NCBI GenBank assembly: GCA_002343455.1
Contig: DDSR01000478.1
Span: 1-8,838 of the forward strand
Length of the DNA: 8,838 nt
Reading direction: 5' to 3'
DNA from: Deltaproteobacteria bacterium UBA2385
GTDB lineage: Bacteria; Myxococcota_A; UBA796; UBA2385
In this document: positions 1 to 6,804 of the stretch, piece after piece
Layout: every line of letters starts with the position of its first letter
Numbering within the stretch: the first letter of the stretch is position 1
Translations under genes and position numbers: made by a program
The notes under the pieces: model-generated
Told to the model about the DNA's origin: nothing
Databases searched by the model: none
Seen by the model: the letters and a program-made list of their open reading frames with translations, nothing else

Positions 1-8
1 CCTCCCTC

Positions 9-1787
<1,779 letters not shown>

Positions 1788-1827
1788 TCGCCGCGTTCGG
1801 GTTAGTCCCGCGCGCCTTCCGGCCCTC

Positions 1828-1832
1828 AGGAA
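1828..1832 (+). promoter_or_regulatory. Ribosome binding site deciding a TTG start
   Basis: AGGAA lies five bases before the TTG at 1838. It is the only purine-rich stretch in the 50-base gap after the kinase stop. It supports 1838 as the start of the UbiA-family gene, since no ATG or GTG in this frame precedes the conserved RPKQWVKN signature without running back inside the kinase gene. Confidence 0.5.
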
Positions 1833-1837
1833 CTCGC

Positions 1838-2761
1838 TTGACCGACCCTTCGCTCCCCTCGCCCGCTGGCGGGCCCCTGCGGCTCGTCGCGGCTTCGTTG
1901 CAGGCCCTGCGGCCCAAGCAGTGGGTGAAGAACGTCCTGCTGCTGGCCGCCATCGTCTTCTCGATGCAGTACACCTCGGTCGACGCCTGGGTCCGCACCG
2001 GGCTGGGCATCGCCGCCTTCTCGCTGGTCAGCAGCTCCGGCTACATCCTCAACGACGCCCGCGACCGCGAAGCCGACCGCCTGCACCCGCGCAAGAAGCA
2101 GCGGCCGATCGCCTCGGGGGCCCTGCCGGTCGGCCTCGCCTGGGTGCTGATGGGCGTGGTCTTCGCGCTGGGGCTGGGCATCTCCTGGTACCTGTCGCCG
2201 GCCTTCCTGGTCGTCATCCTGCTCTACTTCCTGACCACGGTCAGCTACTCGCTGTACTTCAAGCACATCGTCATCCTCGACGTGATGATGCTGGCGGCCT
2301 GCTACCTCTGGCGGGCCGCCGCCGGCGCCGTCGCCATCGGCGTGCCGATGAGCCCCTGGCTGCTGACCTGCACCGCCTTCCTGGCGCTCTTCCTCGGCTT
2401 CAACAAGCGCCGCGGCGAGCTCGGCGAGCTCTCGCCCGAGGACGTCGGCAAGACCCGGAAGAACCTGCTGGAGTACAACGCCGAGACCCTGGTGGAGTTC
2501 CAGGCGATCACGACCTCGGGGACGATCATCAGCTACGCGCTGTACACCGTGCTCGGCTCGCCCACGCCCTGGATGCTGCTGACCCTGCCCTATGTGCTCT
2601 ACGGCGTCTTCCGGTACATCTGGCTGGTCAACACCCGCCGCGAGGGCGCGGCCCCCGACGAGACCCTACTCCGCGACGTGCCCATCCTGGCGACCGGGCT
2701 GCTCTTCGGCGTCACCGCCATCGCCGTGCTGGTCATCAACGTGGCGCGGCCGCTGGGCTGA
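1838..2761 (+). CDS. UbiA-family decaprenyl-phosphate phosphoribosyltransferase-like enzyme
   Basis: Integral membrane prenyltransferase-superfamily protein of 307 residues, close to the usual 300. Family members move phosphoribose from PRPP to a polyprenyl phosphate, making a lipid-linked pentose donor for envelope polysaccharides. Seen here: the N-terminal ALRPKQWVKN signature (residues 23-32), the first Asp-rich motif NDARDREAD at 72-80 followed by HPRKKQRPIASG (83-94), the second motif YSLYFKHIVILDV (137-149), WRAAAG (158-163), FNKRRGEL (188-195), and a C-terminal LLRDVPIL (277-284). About eight or nine hydrophobic segments are visible. This pattern fits the phosphoribosyltransferase branch better than quinone- or heme-pathway UbiA enzymes. 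The start chosen is TTG at 1838, with AGGAA at 1828-1832 five bases upstream. A TTG at 1898 is the alternative, but it has no ribosome site. It follows the kinase by 50 bases on the same strand and may be cotranscribed. No DprE1/DprE2-like partner is in the window. Confidence 0.91.
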   Translation: MTDPSLPSPAGGPLRLVAASLQALRPKQWVKNVLLLAAIVFSMQYTSVDAWVRTGLGIAAFSLVSSSGYILNDARDREADRLHPRKKQRPIASGALPVGLAWVLMGVVFALGLGISWYLSPAFLVVILLYFLTTVSYSLYFKHIVILDVMMLAACYLWRAAAGAVAIGVPMSPWLLTCTAFLALFLGFNKRRGELGELSPEDVGKTRKNLLEYNAETLVEFQAITTSGTIISYALYTVLGSPTPWMLLTLPYVLYGVFRYIWLVNTRREGAAPDETLLRDVPILATGLLFGVTAIAVLVINVARPLG

Positions 2762-2779
2762 GGCGACCGGGCGCGCGCC

Positions 2780-2807
2780 GCTACTGGGGCGCCGCTACTG
2801 GGGCGCC
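2780..2807. repeat. Two perfect tandem copies of a 14-base unit
   Basis: The unit GCTACTGGGGCGCC occurs at 2780-2793 and again at 2794-2807. It lies where two convergent genes meet, and the second copy contains the TAG stop (minus strand, 2795-2797) of the lipoprotein gene. Each copy ends in the self-complementary hexamer GGCGCC (2788-2793 and 2802-2807), so a 6-bp stem with an 8-base loop can form in transcripts from either strand. No T-run follows, so a terminator role is only a guess. Confidence 0.85.
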
Positions 2808-4060
2808 GGGCGAGCGGGCCCGTCCGGCTCCAGCAGGAGGCTGCCCAGGGTCAGGGCCGCGGGCCAGGGCGCCGAGCTCAGCAGGGTGACCGGCTGGCCG
2901 GGATCGCCGTCGACCAGCTCGACCATCAGCTCGGGGATCGACCGCCCGGCGGGGAGGTGGTCCAGCCGACCCTGGGCCGCGATCCGCACCTCGACGGTCC
3001 GCTCGTAGGCCCGGGCCAGGCGCGCCTCGGCCTCCCAGCCCGGTCCGACCTGGCGCAGCGTTGGCTCCAGGCCGATCCTCAGCTCCTGCTCCCCCCAGCG
3101 CACCAGCAGGGCGTCCCGGTCGGGCTCCCAGTGGTCGTCGCGGATCCGGAAGGCCAGCACCAGCTCGCCCTGCGGGTCGCGTCGCGCGGCGACCCCCATG
3201 GCGCCATCGCGCTCTCCCGACCAGCTGCTCTGGCCCATCAGGACCTGCGAGGGGTGGCGGAGTGCGATGGCCTGCTCATCCTGCCACTCCCTCAGGCTGC
3301 CATCGAATTCCGCCAGGCCGGCGCTGAGCCGGATCAGCGAGATCTGCTTGAAGCGGTCGTCGAGCACCCGGAACTGCCAGGGCGGCAAGGTGCTGGAGTC
3401 GATCCAGCTCAGGCCGATCAGGTGCTCGATGTCGACCAGCAGAGGCGTCCACTGCTCCTCTTCCCGGGGCAGGCGCAGCTCGAAGCGCCCATCGACCAGG
3501 CGGGCGCCCAGCCCGACCCCCGGTCCCGGGTGCTCGGCGACGTTGTCGGCGACGGCCGGCGGCGGCGCGCCGGTGGGGGTCGATCCGCTGGAGCTGAGCT
3601 GGAACCAGCCCTGCCCCTGGCTGGCGACGGCCAGGCCCGGCGTGAAGGAGTGCAGCTGGACGGGCCCGGGCAGCAGGGTCGAGACCCGCTCGCCGCTGCG
3701 CAGATCGTAGAGCTCGACCTGGACCGGGCCCTCGGAGACGGCCTGAGGGTCGGGGGCGGCCTGAGGGTCGGGGGCGGCCTGAGGGCCGGCCATCCAGACC
3801 TCGACCCGACCCTGGTCGACGGCCAGCGCGCCCGGGCTCATGCGCACCACGGGGTCGACCCCCGGCCGGGGCAGCCCTACGAGCACGCTGATCAGCTCAC
3901 CGCCGGAGGTCCGCAGGACGACCGAGAGCGTATCGGGCAGCCCGGCCGCGGTGGAGGGAGGGGCGCAGCCGCTCGACAGCAGGCAGAGCGCCCCCACCGA
4001 GACGGCCACCAGGCCGCGGCTCGGCCGGGGCGACGGAGAGCTCAGCAGCTCAGCGCGCAT
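2795..4060 (-). CDS. Lipoprotein with probable CBM9-like C-terminal domain
   Basis: Predicted lipoprotein of 421 residues. An arginine-containing N-region and hydrophobic stretch (about 17-31) end in the lipobox LSSGC, giving Cys32 as the lipidated residue. The N-terminal half (about 45-245) is beta-rich and unassigned. It includes a short tandem PDPQAA repeat (93-106). The C-terminal part (about 250-412) resembles the CBM9/CBM9-like sugar-binding fold: EFDGSLREW (251-259) matches the 'DG-x-x-x-EW' opening, and later come SWSGERDGAMGVAAR and AFRIRDDHWEPDRDALLV (303-320), matching the typical 'V-x-DD ... D-x-L/V' core. Binding to glycans is inference, as many CBM9-like domains have no known ligand. 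The ATG at 4058-4060 lies inside the end of the upstream peroxiredoxin-like gene (19-base overlap) with no good ribosome site, so translation is probably coupled. The stop lies within a 14-base tandem repeat. Confidence 0.83.
   Translation of the reverse strand: MRAELLSSPSPRPSRGLVAVSVGALCLLSSGCAPPSTAAGLPDTLSVVLRTSGGELISVLVGLPRPGVDPVVRMSPGALAVDQGRVEVWMAGPQAAPDPQAAPDPQAVSEGPVQVELYDLRSGERVSTLLPGPVQLHSFTPGLAVASQGQGWFQLSSSGSTPTGAPPPAVADNVAEHPGPGVGLGARLVDGRFELRLPREEEQWTPLLVDIEHLIGLSWIDSSTLPPWQFRVLDDRFKQISLIRLSAGLAEFDGSLREWQDEQAIALRHPSQVLMGQSSWSGERDGAMGVAARRDPQGELVLAFRIRDDHWEPDRDALLVRWGEQELRIGLEPTLRQVGPGWEAEARLARAYERTVEVRIAAQGRLDHLPAGRSIPELMVELVDGDPGQPVTLLSSAPWPAALTLGSLLLEPDGPARPAPQ
3740..3785. repeat. 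18-base in-frame tandem repeat inside the lipoprotein gene
   Basis: The 18-base unit GGCCTGAGGGTCGGGGGC occurs perfectly at 3740-3757 and 3758-3775, and its first ten bases recur at 3776-3785. Because 18 is a multiple of three it adds six residues per copy (Ala-Pro-Asp-Pro-Gln-Ala type) without breaking the frame of the minus-strand lipoprotein gene. It encodes a flexible linker, and copy number could vary by slippage or recombination. Confidence 0.9.
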
Positions 4061-4587
4061 TCAAGCAGGGCGTCGAGATCGGGGCTGGCGGTGATCGACG
4101 TCTCGTAGCGAGCCAGGGCGATCCGCCCGTCAGCCCCGACCACGAAGGCGGCGGGCAGCAGGGTGGCCCCGTCGTGCCGCGCGCCCTGGCCGTGGGTGAG
4201 GACCTGCCGGAGCGCATGGACCCCGTCGGGCCGCAGCAGGCTCTTCAGCGTGCCCTTCAGCATCCGGTCGGCGCCGATCCCGTAGCTGCGGAAGATGTCC
4301 CCCTCGACATCGACGATCACCGGAGCCAGGACGTGCATGCGCGGGACGAAGTCCCGGGCCCGCGTCAGCTCGGTGCGCGTCAGGACCACCAGCGCGATGC
4401 CCTGGCGATCGAAGTCGCTGTAGCGGGCCTGGATGGTGGCCATCGCCGCACGCCCGAAGGGGCTGGCGAAGTCGCGCACGAAGCAGAGCACCACAGGCCG
4501 CTTGCCCGCGGGCGGGGGGATCTGGACCTGCAAGCCGAATAGCGGCTGGGCATCGAAGGCGGGCGCAACATCGCCTGGAGAGAGCAT
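4042..4587 (-). CDS. Peroxiredoxin-fold (AhpC/TSA-like) protein lacking catalytic cysteines
   Basis: Protein of 181 residues with a thioredoxin/peroxiredoxin-like plan and no signal peptide, so probably cytoplasmic. The opening PGDVAPAFDAQPLFG (4-18) matches the 'G-x-x-AP-x-F' start of AhpC/TSA proteins. The next strand gives CFVRDFASPFGRAA (35-48), which aligns with the 'F-x-R-x-F-x-C-P-x-C-R' motif of peroxiredoxin-like proteins, but both cysteines are replaced, by Ser42 and Gly45. VVLTRTE (67-73), PVIVDVEGDIFRSYGI (89-104) and AAFVVGADGRIALARY (146-161) complete the fold. The only cysteines are Cys35, buried in a strand, and Cys177 and Cys181 at the extreme C-terminus. Classical peroxidase activity is therefore unlikely. 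A binding, chaperone-like or regulatory role is inference. The start ATG at 4585-4587 has GAGGT four bases upstream. It is first in a two-gene unit with the CBM9-like lipoprotein, and diverges from the PLP-enzyme gene. Confidence 0.84.
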   Translation of the reverse strand: MLSPGDVAPAFDAQPLFGLQVQIPPPAGKRPVVLCFVRDFASPFGRAAMATIQARYSDFDRQGIALVVLTRTELTRARDFVPRMHVLAPVIVDVEGDIFRSYGIGADRMLKGTLKSLLRPDGVHALRQVLTHGQGARHDGATLLPAAFVVGADGRIALARYETSITASPDLDALLECALSC

Positions 4588-4714
4588 CGGGACCTCGATC
4601 GGGCCCGGGGCCTAACGCGTTCTCCCTGGCGCGTCGCCGGGGCACCGACCTCCCCGCTGCCGGGTCGCCTGCCGGGTCGCCTGCCGGGTCCCAGCGGCCA
4701 GCTTACGAGGCCAG
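4588..4714. other. Divergent promoter gap of 127 bases
   Basis: This gap separates the minus-strand peroxiredoxin-like gene from the plus-strand PLP-enzyme gene. It holds the 12-base tandem repeat at 4657-4690, an 8-base palindrome AACGCGTT at 4614-4621, and the two ribosome sites: GAGGT for the minus gene at 4592-4596 and GAGG for the plus gene at 4707-4710. Both promoters must lie here or inside the flanking genes, but I see no reliable promoter match. Confidence 0.6.
4657..4690. repeat. 12-base tandem repeat, 2.8 copies, in a divergent intergenic region
   Basis: The unit CTGCCGGGTCGC occurs at 4657-4668 and 4669-4680, and its first ten bases recur at 4681-4690. It lies in the 127-base gap (4588-4714) between the divergent peroxiredoxin-like and PLP-enzyme genes, the only place for both promoters. 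It may be an array of protein sites, as 12 bases is near one helical turn, or a slippage product in G+C-rich DNA. No convincing -35/-10 pair is visible in this gap. Confidence 0.88.
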
Positions 4715-5662
4715 GTGGCTCCTCGCCCCACGACCTCCGACCGCCCGGCCCTCGTGCCAATCCGCGATCGGCTCACCGACCTCGGGCCGCTGCTCGGTCC
4801 GTCGGCCACCGGCTCGCTCTGGGCCTGGAGCGAGGCCGAGGCCGGGCCGGGCGGGCTGAAGGCGCACGGCGCGCGGGCCTGGCTCGACGCGCTGGACCTG
4901 CCGACCCACCCGCATCGCCGCAGCCCGGTCCTCACCGCCGCGACCACCGGCAGCCACCACCTCTCCGGCCTCGCCCGGCTGGCCGCCGCCCGCGGACGTC
5001 CCCTGGCGGCCATCCTCCTCCCGCAGCCCCCTCACCCGCACGCGCTCGCCAACGCCCGGATCAGCCTGCCCCTGCTCCAGGCCAGCTGGACCCTCACCCG
5101 CTGGTCGGAGCTGCCGCCGGCCCGCGCGCGGGCCCTGGCCGAGCTGGAGGCGCAGCATGGACACGAGGCCGTCTGGCTGCCTCCCGGTGGGGGGGGCGAG
5201 GTCTGGACGGCAGCCCTGAGCGAGGCCTGTGAGCAGGTGGTCCGCCGCGCCGCCGAGCTCCAGGTCGAGCGGATCGTCCTCGCCGCGGGCAGCGGCACGA
5301 CCACCGCCGCGCTCTGGCTGGCCCTGGGTCGGCTGGGCCTGGAGCTGCCGCTGCTGGCCGTCTCGGCGGTCCCGAGGGCGGCGCTCTCGGAAGCGGAGCT
5401 GGCCCGCCGCTGCCGCCCGCGCGCTGGCTCGGATGGGCGACCTCTCCCCACGCTCATCGTCGACCCCTCCGGGACCCCCTACGGTCGGGAGAGCCCGGCC
5501 GCGCAGCGGGCCCGCGACCAGGCCCAGGCGCTGGGCCTCCCGCTGGACCCCTTCTACAGCGCCCGCGCCCTGGCCTGGTGCCTCGCCGAGCACGATGGGG
5601 GGCGGCTGAGAGGAGCCAGCCTGCTGGTCTGCGGCAACGAGGCCCCGCCCGCTCAGTCCTGA
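4715..5662 (+). CDS. Divergent PLP-dependent ACC deaminase/D-cysteine desulfhydrase-family protein
   Basis: Protein of 315 residues on the fold-type II PLP plan of ACC deaminases and D-cysteine desulfhydrases (usually about 330). The order of motifs fits: GGLK at 46-49 stands where family members have GGNK, with Lys49 as the likely PLP lysine. TTGSHHLSGLARLAAARG (77-94) replaces the substrate loop 'Q-S-N-H-ARA-AA-A-x-x-G'. PPGGGGEVW (156-164) replaces the 'P-x-GG-S' segment. AGSGTTTA (191-198) is the phosphate-binding glycine loop, and YGRESPAA ... LDPFYSARAL (256-286) keeps the conserved tyrosine (Tyr281). The usual C-terminal 'HTGG' is replaced by VCGNEAP (305-311). The lysine, Ser80 and Tyr281 suggest PLP chemistry is still possible, but the substrate pocket must differ, and the substrate cannot be read from sequence. 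Start GTG at 4715 has GAGG at 4707-4710; GTG at 4754 is the alternative. The last 10 bases overlap the convergent cNMP-domain gene. Confidence 0.8.
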   Translation: MAPRPTTSDRPALVPIRDRLTDLGPLLGPSATGSLWAWSEAEAGPGGLKAHGARAWLDALDLPTHPHRRSPVLTAATTGSHHLSGLARLAAARGRPLAAILLPQPPHPHALANARISLPLLQASWTLTRWSELPPARARALAELEAQHGHEAVWLPPGGGGEVWTAALSEACEQVVRRAAELQVERIVLAAGSGTTTAALWLALGRLGLELPLLAVSAVPRAALSEAELARRCRPRAGSDGRPLPTLIVDPSGTPYGRESPAAQRARDQAQALGLPLDPFYSARALAWCLAEHDGGRLRGASLLVCGNEAPPAQS

Positions 5663-6198
5663 CCGACCCGATCCACCGACTCCATCGCGTCCCGGAGCAG
5701 CTCCTTGCGGGTCGCCACCTCGGCCTCGGGGTTGGCGATGAAGTCGTTCAGCCGGGAGTTGACCGCCTGCAGCTGGCTGCCCAGGGCCAGGATCATGGCC
5801 CGTCGGAAGGCAGAGCCGGTCATGCGCGGATCCGCCAGGAGCCGCTCGAAGGGCTTACGATCCAGGCGCAGCAGCAGCCCCGGCGAGGACGCCACCCAGG
5901 TCGCCGTCCGCGGCTGCTCGGAGAGCAGGCCGACGTGGCCGAAGAACATGCCGGGCTTGAGGATGCTGACCGGGACCTCGACCCTGCGCCCCTTGTAGCC
6001 TTGAAGCCGCCGCACCTCGACCCGACCGTCGGCGATCAGCCAGACCGCCTCGGAGGGCTGCAGCCGGGTCGAGAGGACCTCGCCCGCGACCATCGGCTGC
6101 AGGCTCATATGCATGGCGATGGAGTGCAGGACGTCGGTCGAGATGCCCCGAAAGTAGGGCGAGCGGGCCAGGGCCCGGATGATGTCGGTGGCGCTCAT
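5653..6198 (-). CDS. Cyclic-nucleotide-binding-domain protein (downstream of the pair)
   Basis: Small protein of 181 residues with one cNMP-binding beta-roll (about 10-125) and a helical C-terminal tail (about 126-178), but no DNA-binding helix-turn-helix of CRP type. Seen: an opening helix IIRALARSPYFRGIS (6-20), the roll strands with VWLIADGRVEV (52-62), and the phosphate cassette GMFFGHVGLLSEQPRTAT (83-100). In known cNMP binders this cassette reads 'F-G-E-x-A-L ... P-R-x-A-T', so the arginine (Arg97) is kept but the glutamate that holds the ribose 2'-hydroxyl is replaced by His88. Cyclic-nucleotide binding is therefore doubtful or altered. Its ATG overlaps the TGA of the upstream gene (ATGA at 6195-6198), with AAGGAG at 6210-6215, so the two are surely cotranslated. 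The helical tail may mediate pairing with its neighbour. That is inference. Confidence 0.88.
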   Translation of the reverse strand: MSATDIIRALARSPYFRGISTDVLHSIAMHMSLQPMVAGEVLSTRLQPSEAVWLIADGRVEVRRLQGYKGRRVEVPVSILKPGMFFGHVGLLSEQPRTATWVASSPGLLLRLDRKPFERLLADPRMTGSAFRRAMILALGSQLQAVNSRLNDFIANPEAEVATRKELLRDAMESVDRVGQD

Positions 6199-6707
6199 CG
6201 GCGGAAGAACTCCTTGAGGCGGGTGAAGGCGGTGCGAGGCTCGTCCGCCTCGAAGGCCGAGGCCAGCACCCCGTCGATGGCCATCACCGAGTCGTGTACC
6301 CGTCGGGCGAGGGTGCGCATGACGGCCTCTTCCAGGGACCGAGGCACGCCGTTGCCCTCGCGGGCCAGCTCGTCGAGCGCGCTGGAGTCCAGCCGCAGCA
6401 CCAGCCCGTCCTCGACCGCGCGGACCCGGGCCGAGCGCAGGGAGCCACGCCGGAACAGCGCCGCCTCGCCCAGGATCTCGCCAGGGCCGACGAAGGCCAG
6501 CGGCAAGGTGCCCTCGCCCGAGCCCAGCTCGACCGCGAAGCCGCCGCTGAGCACGATGACCAGGTCTTCGCCCTGATCGCCGACGTCCATCAGCAAGGAC
6601 TCGCTGCTGATCGGCACCGGCGGCGCCAGCTCCAGCAGGCGCGCCAGCTCGGGGGGGCTCACGCCGGAGAACATCGGCATGTGCAGCAGGATCTCGTGTG
6701 GGTCCAT
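6195..6707 (-). CDS. Cyclic-nucleotide-binding-domain protein (first of the pair)
   Basis: Small protein of 170 residues with one cNMP-binding beta-roll (about 5-120) and a short helical tail (120-170), and no helix-turn-helix, membrane span or enzyme domain. Opening helix EILLHMPMFSGVSPPELARLL (residues 5-25) is typical of the family. The phosphate-binding cassette reads FVGPGEILGEAALFRRGSLR (72-91), with Glu81 and Arg91 at the two key ligand positions, so this partner, unlike its neighbour, keeps the textbook pair and could bind cAMP or cGMP. Start ATG at 6705-6707 has GGAG at 6716-6719, eight bases upstream. It is the first gene of a two-gene unit with ATGA overlap, and diverges from the hydrolase gene across a 97-base gap. 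Such stand-alone domains usually act as regulatory subunits; the target here is unknown. Confidence 0.88.
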   Translation of the reverse strand: MDPHEILLHMPMFSGVSPPELARLLELAPPVPISSESLLMDVGDQGEDLVIVLSGGFAVELGSGEGTLPLAFVGPGEILGEAALFRRGSLRSARVRAVEDGLVLRLDSSALDELAREGNGVPRSLEEAVMRTLARRVHDSVMAIDGVLASAFEADEPRTAFTRLKEFFRR

Positions 6708-6789
6708 GGGCAGGGCTCCGTGGGCAGGCAGACTACAGCAATCGCGCCCGCTCGGTGGACGGACTCGCCCGCCGGCATCGCGTGGAGGG

Positions 6790-6798
6790 TGCTAGCAT
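6790..6798 (+). promoter_or_regulatory. Possible extended -10 element for a leaderless transcript
   Basis: TGCTAGCAT reads as an extended -10 box (TG, one base, then TAGCAT, fitting TANNNT). The hexamer ends at 6798, so transcription would be expected to begin around 6805, the A of the hydrolase gene's ATG. This would explain why that start has no normally spaced ribosome site. No matching -35 is seen at the usual distance. This rests on one short match and is tentative. Confidence 0.27.
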
Positions 6799-6804
6799 GG
6801 GGCG

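Noticed and set aside
2780..2807. Intrinsic terminator
   Set aside because: A 6-bp GGCGCC stem is possible but there is no T-run on either side; kept only as a repeat.
3740..3785. CRISPR-like repeats
   Set aside because: The copies are directly adjacent with no spacers and lie in frame within a coding sequence.
2957..4108. Long plus-strand open frame opposite the lipoprotein gene
   Set aside because: Composition is Arg/Gln/Gly/Pro-rich with no motif. The opposite strand has a lipobox, a CBM9-like pattern and an operon partner. High G+C content leaves such shadows open.
4614..4621. Palindrome AACGCGTT as an operator
   Set aside because: An 8-base palindrome is easily met by chance and has no second copy nearby.
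4703..5593. Minus-strand open frame opposite the PLP-enzyme gene
   Set aside because: No family features, while the plus strand shows an ordered series of PLP-enzyme motifs.
5653..6707. CRP/FNR-type transcription factors
   Set aside because: Neither protein has a C-terminal helix-turn-helix. Each ends in a short helical tail after the beta-roll.
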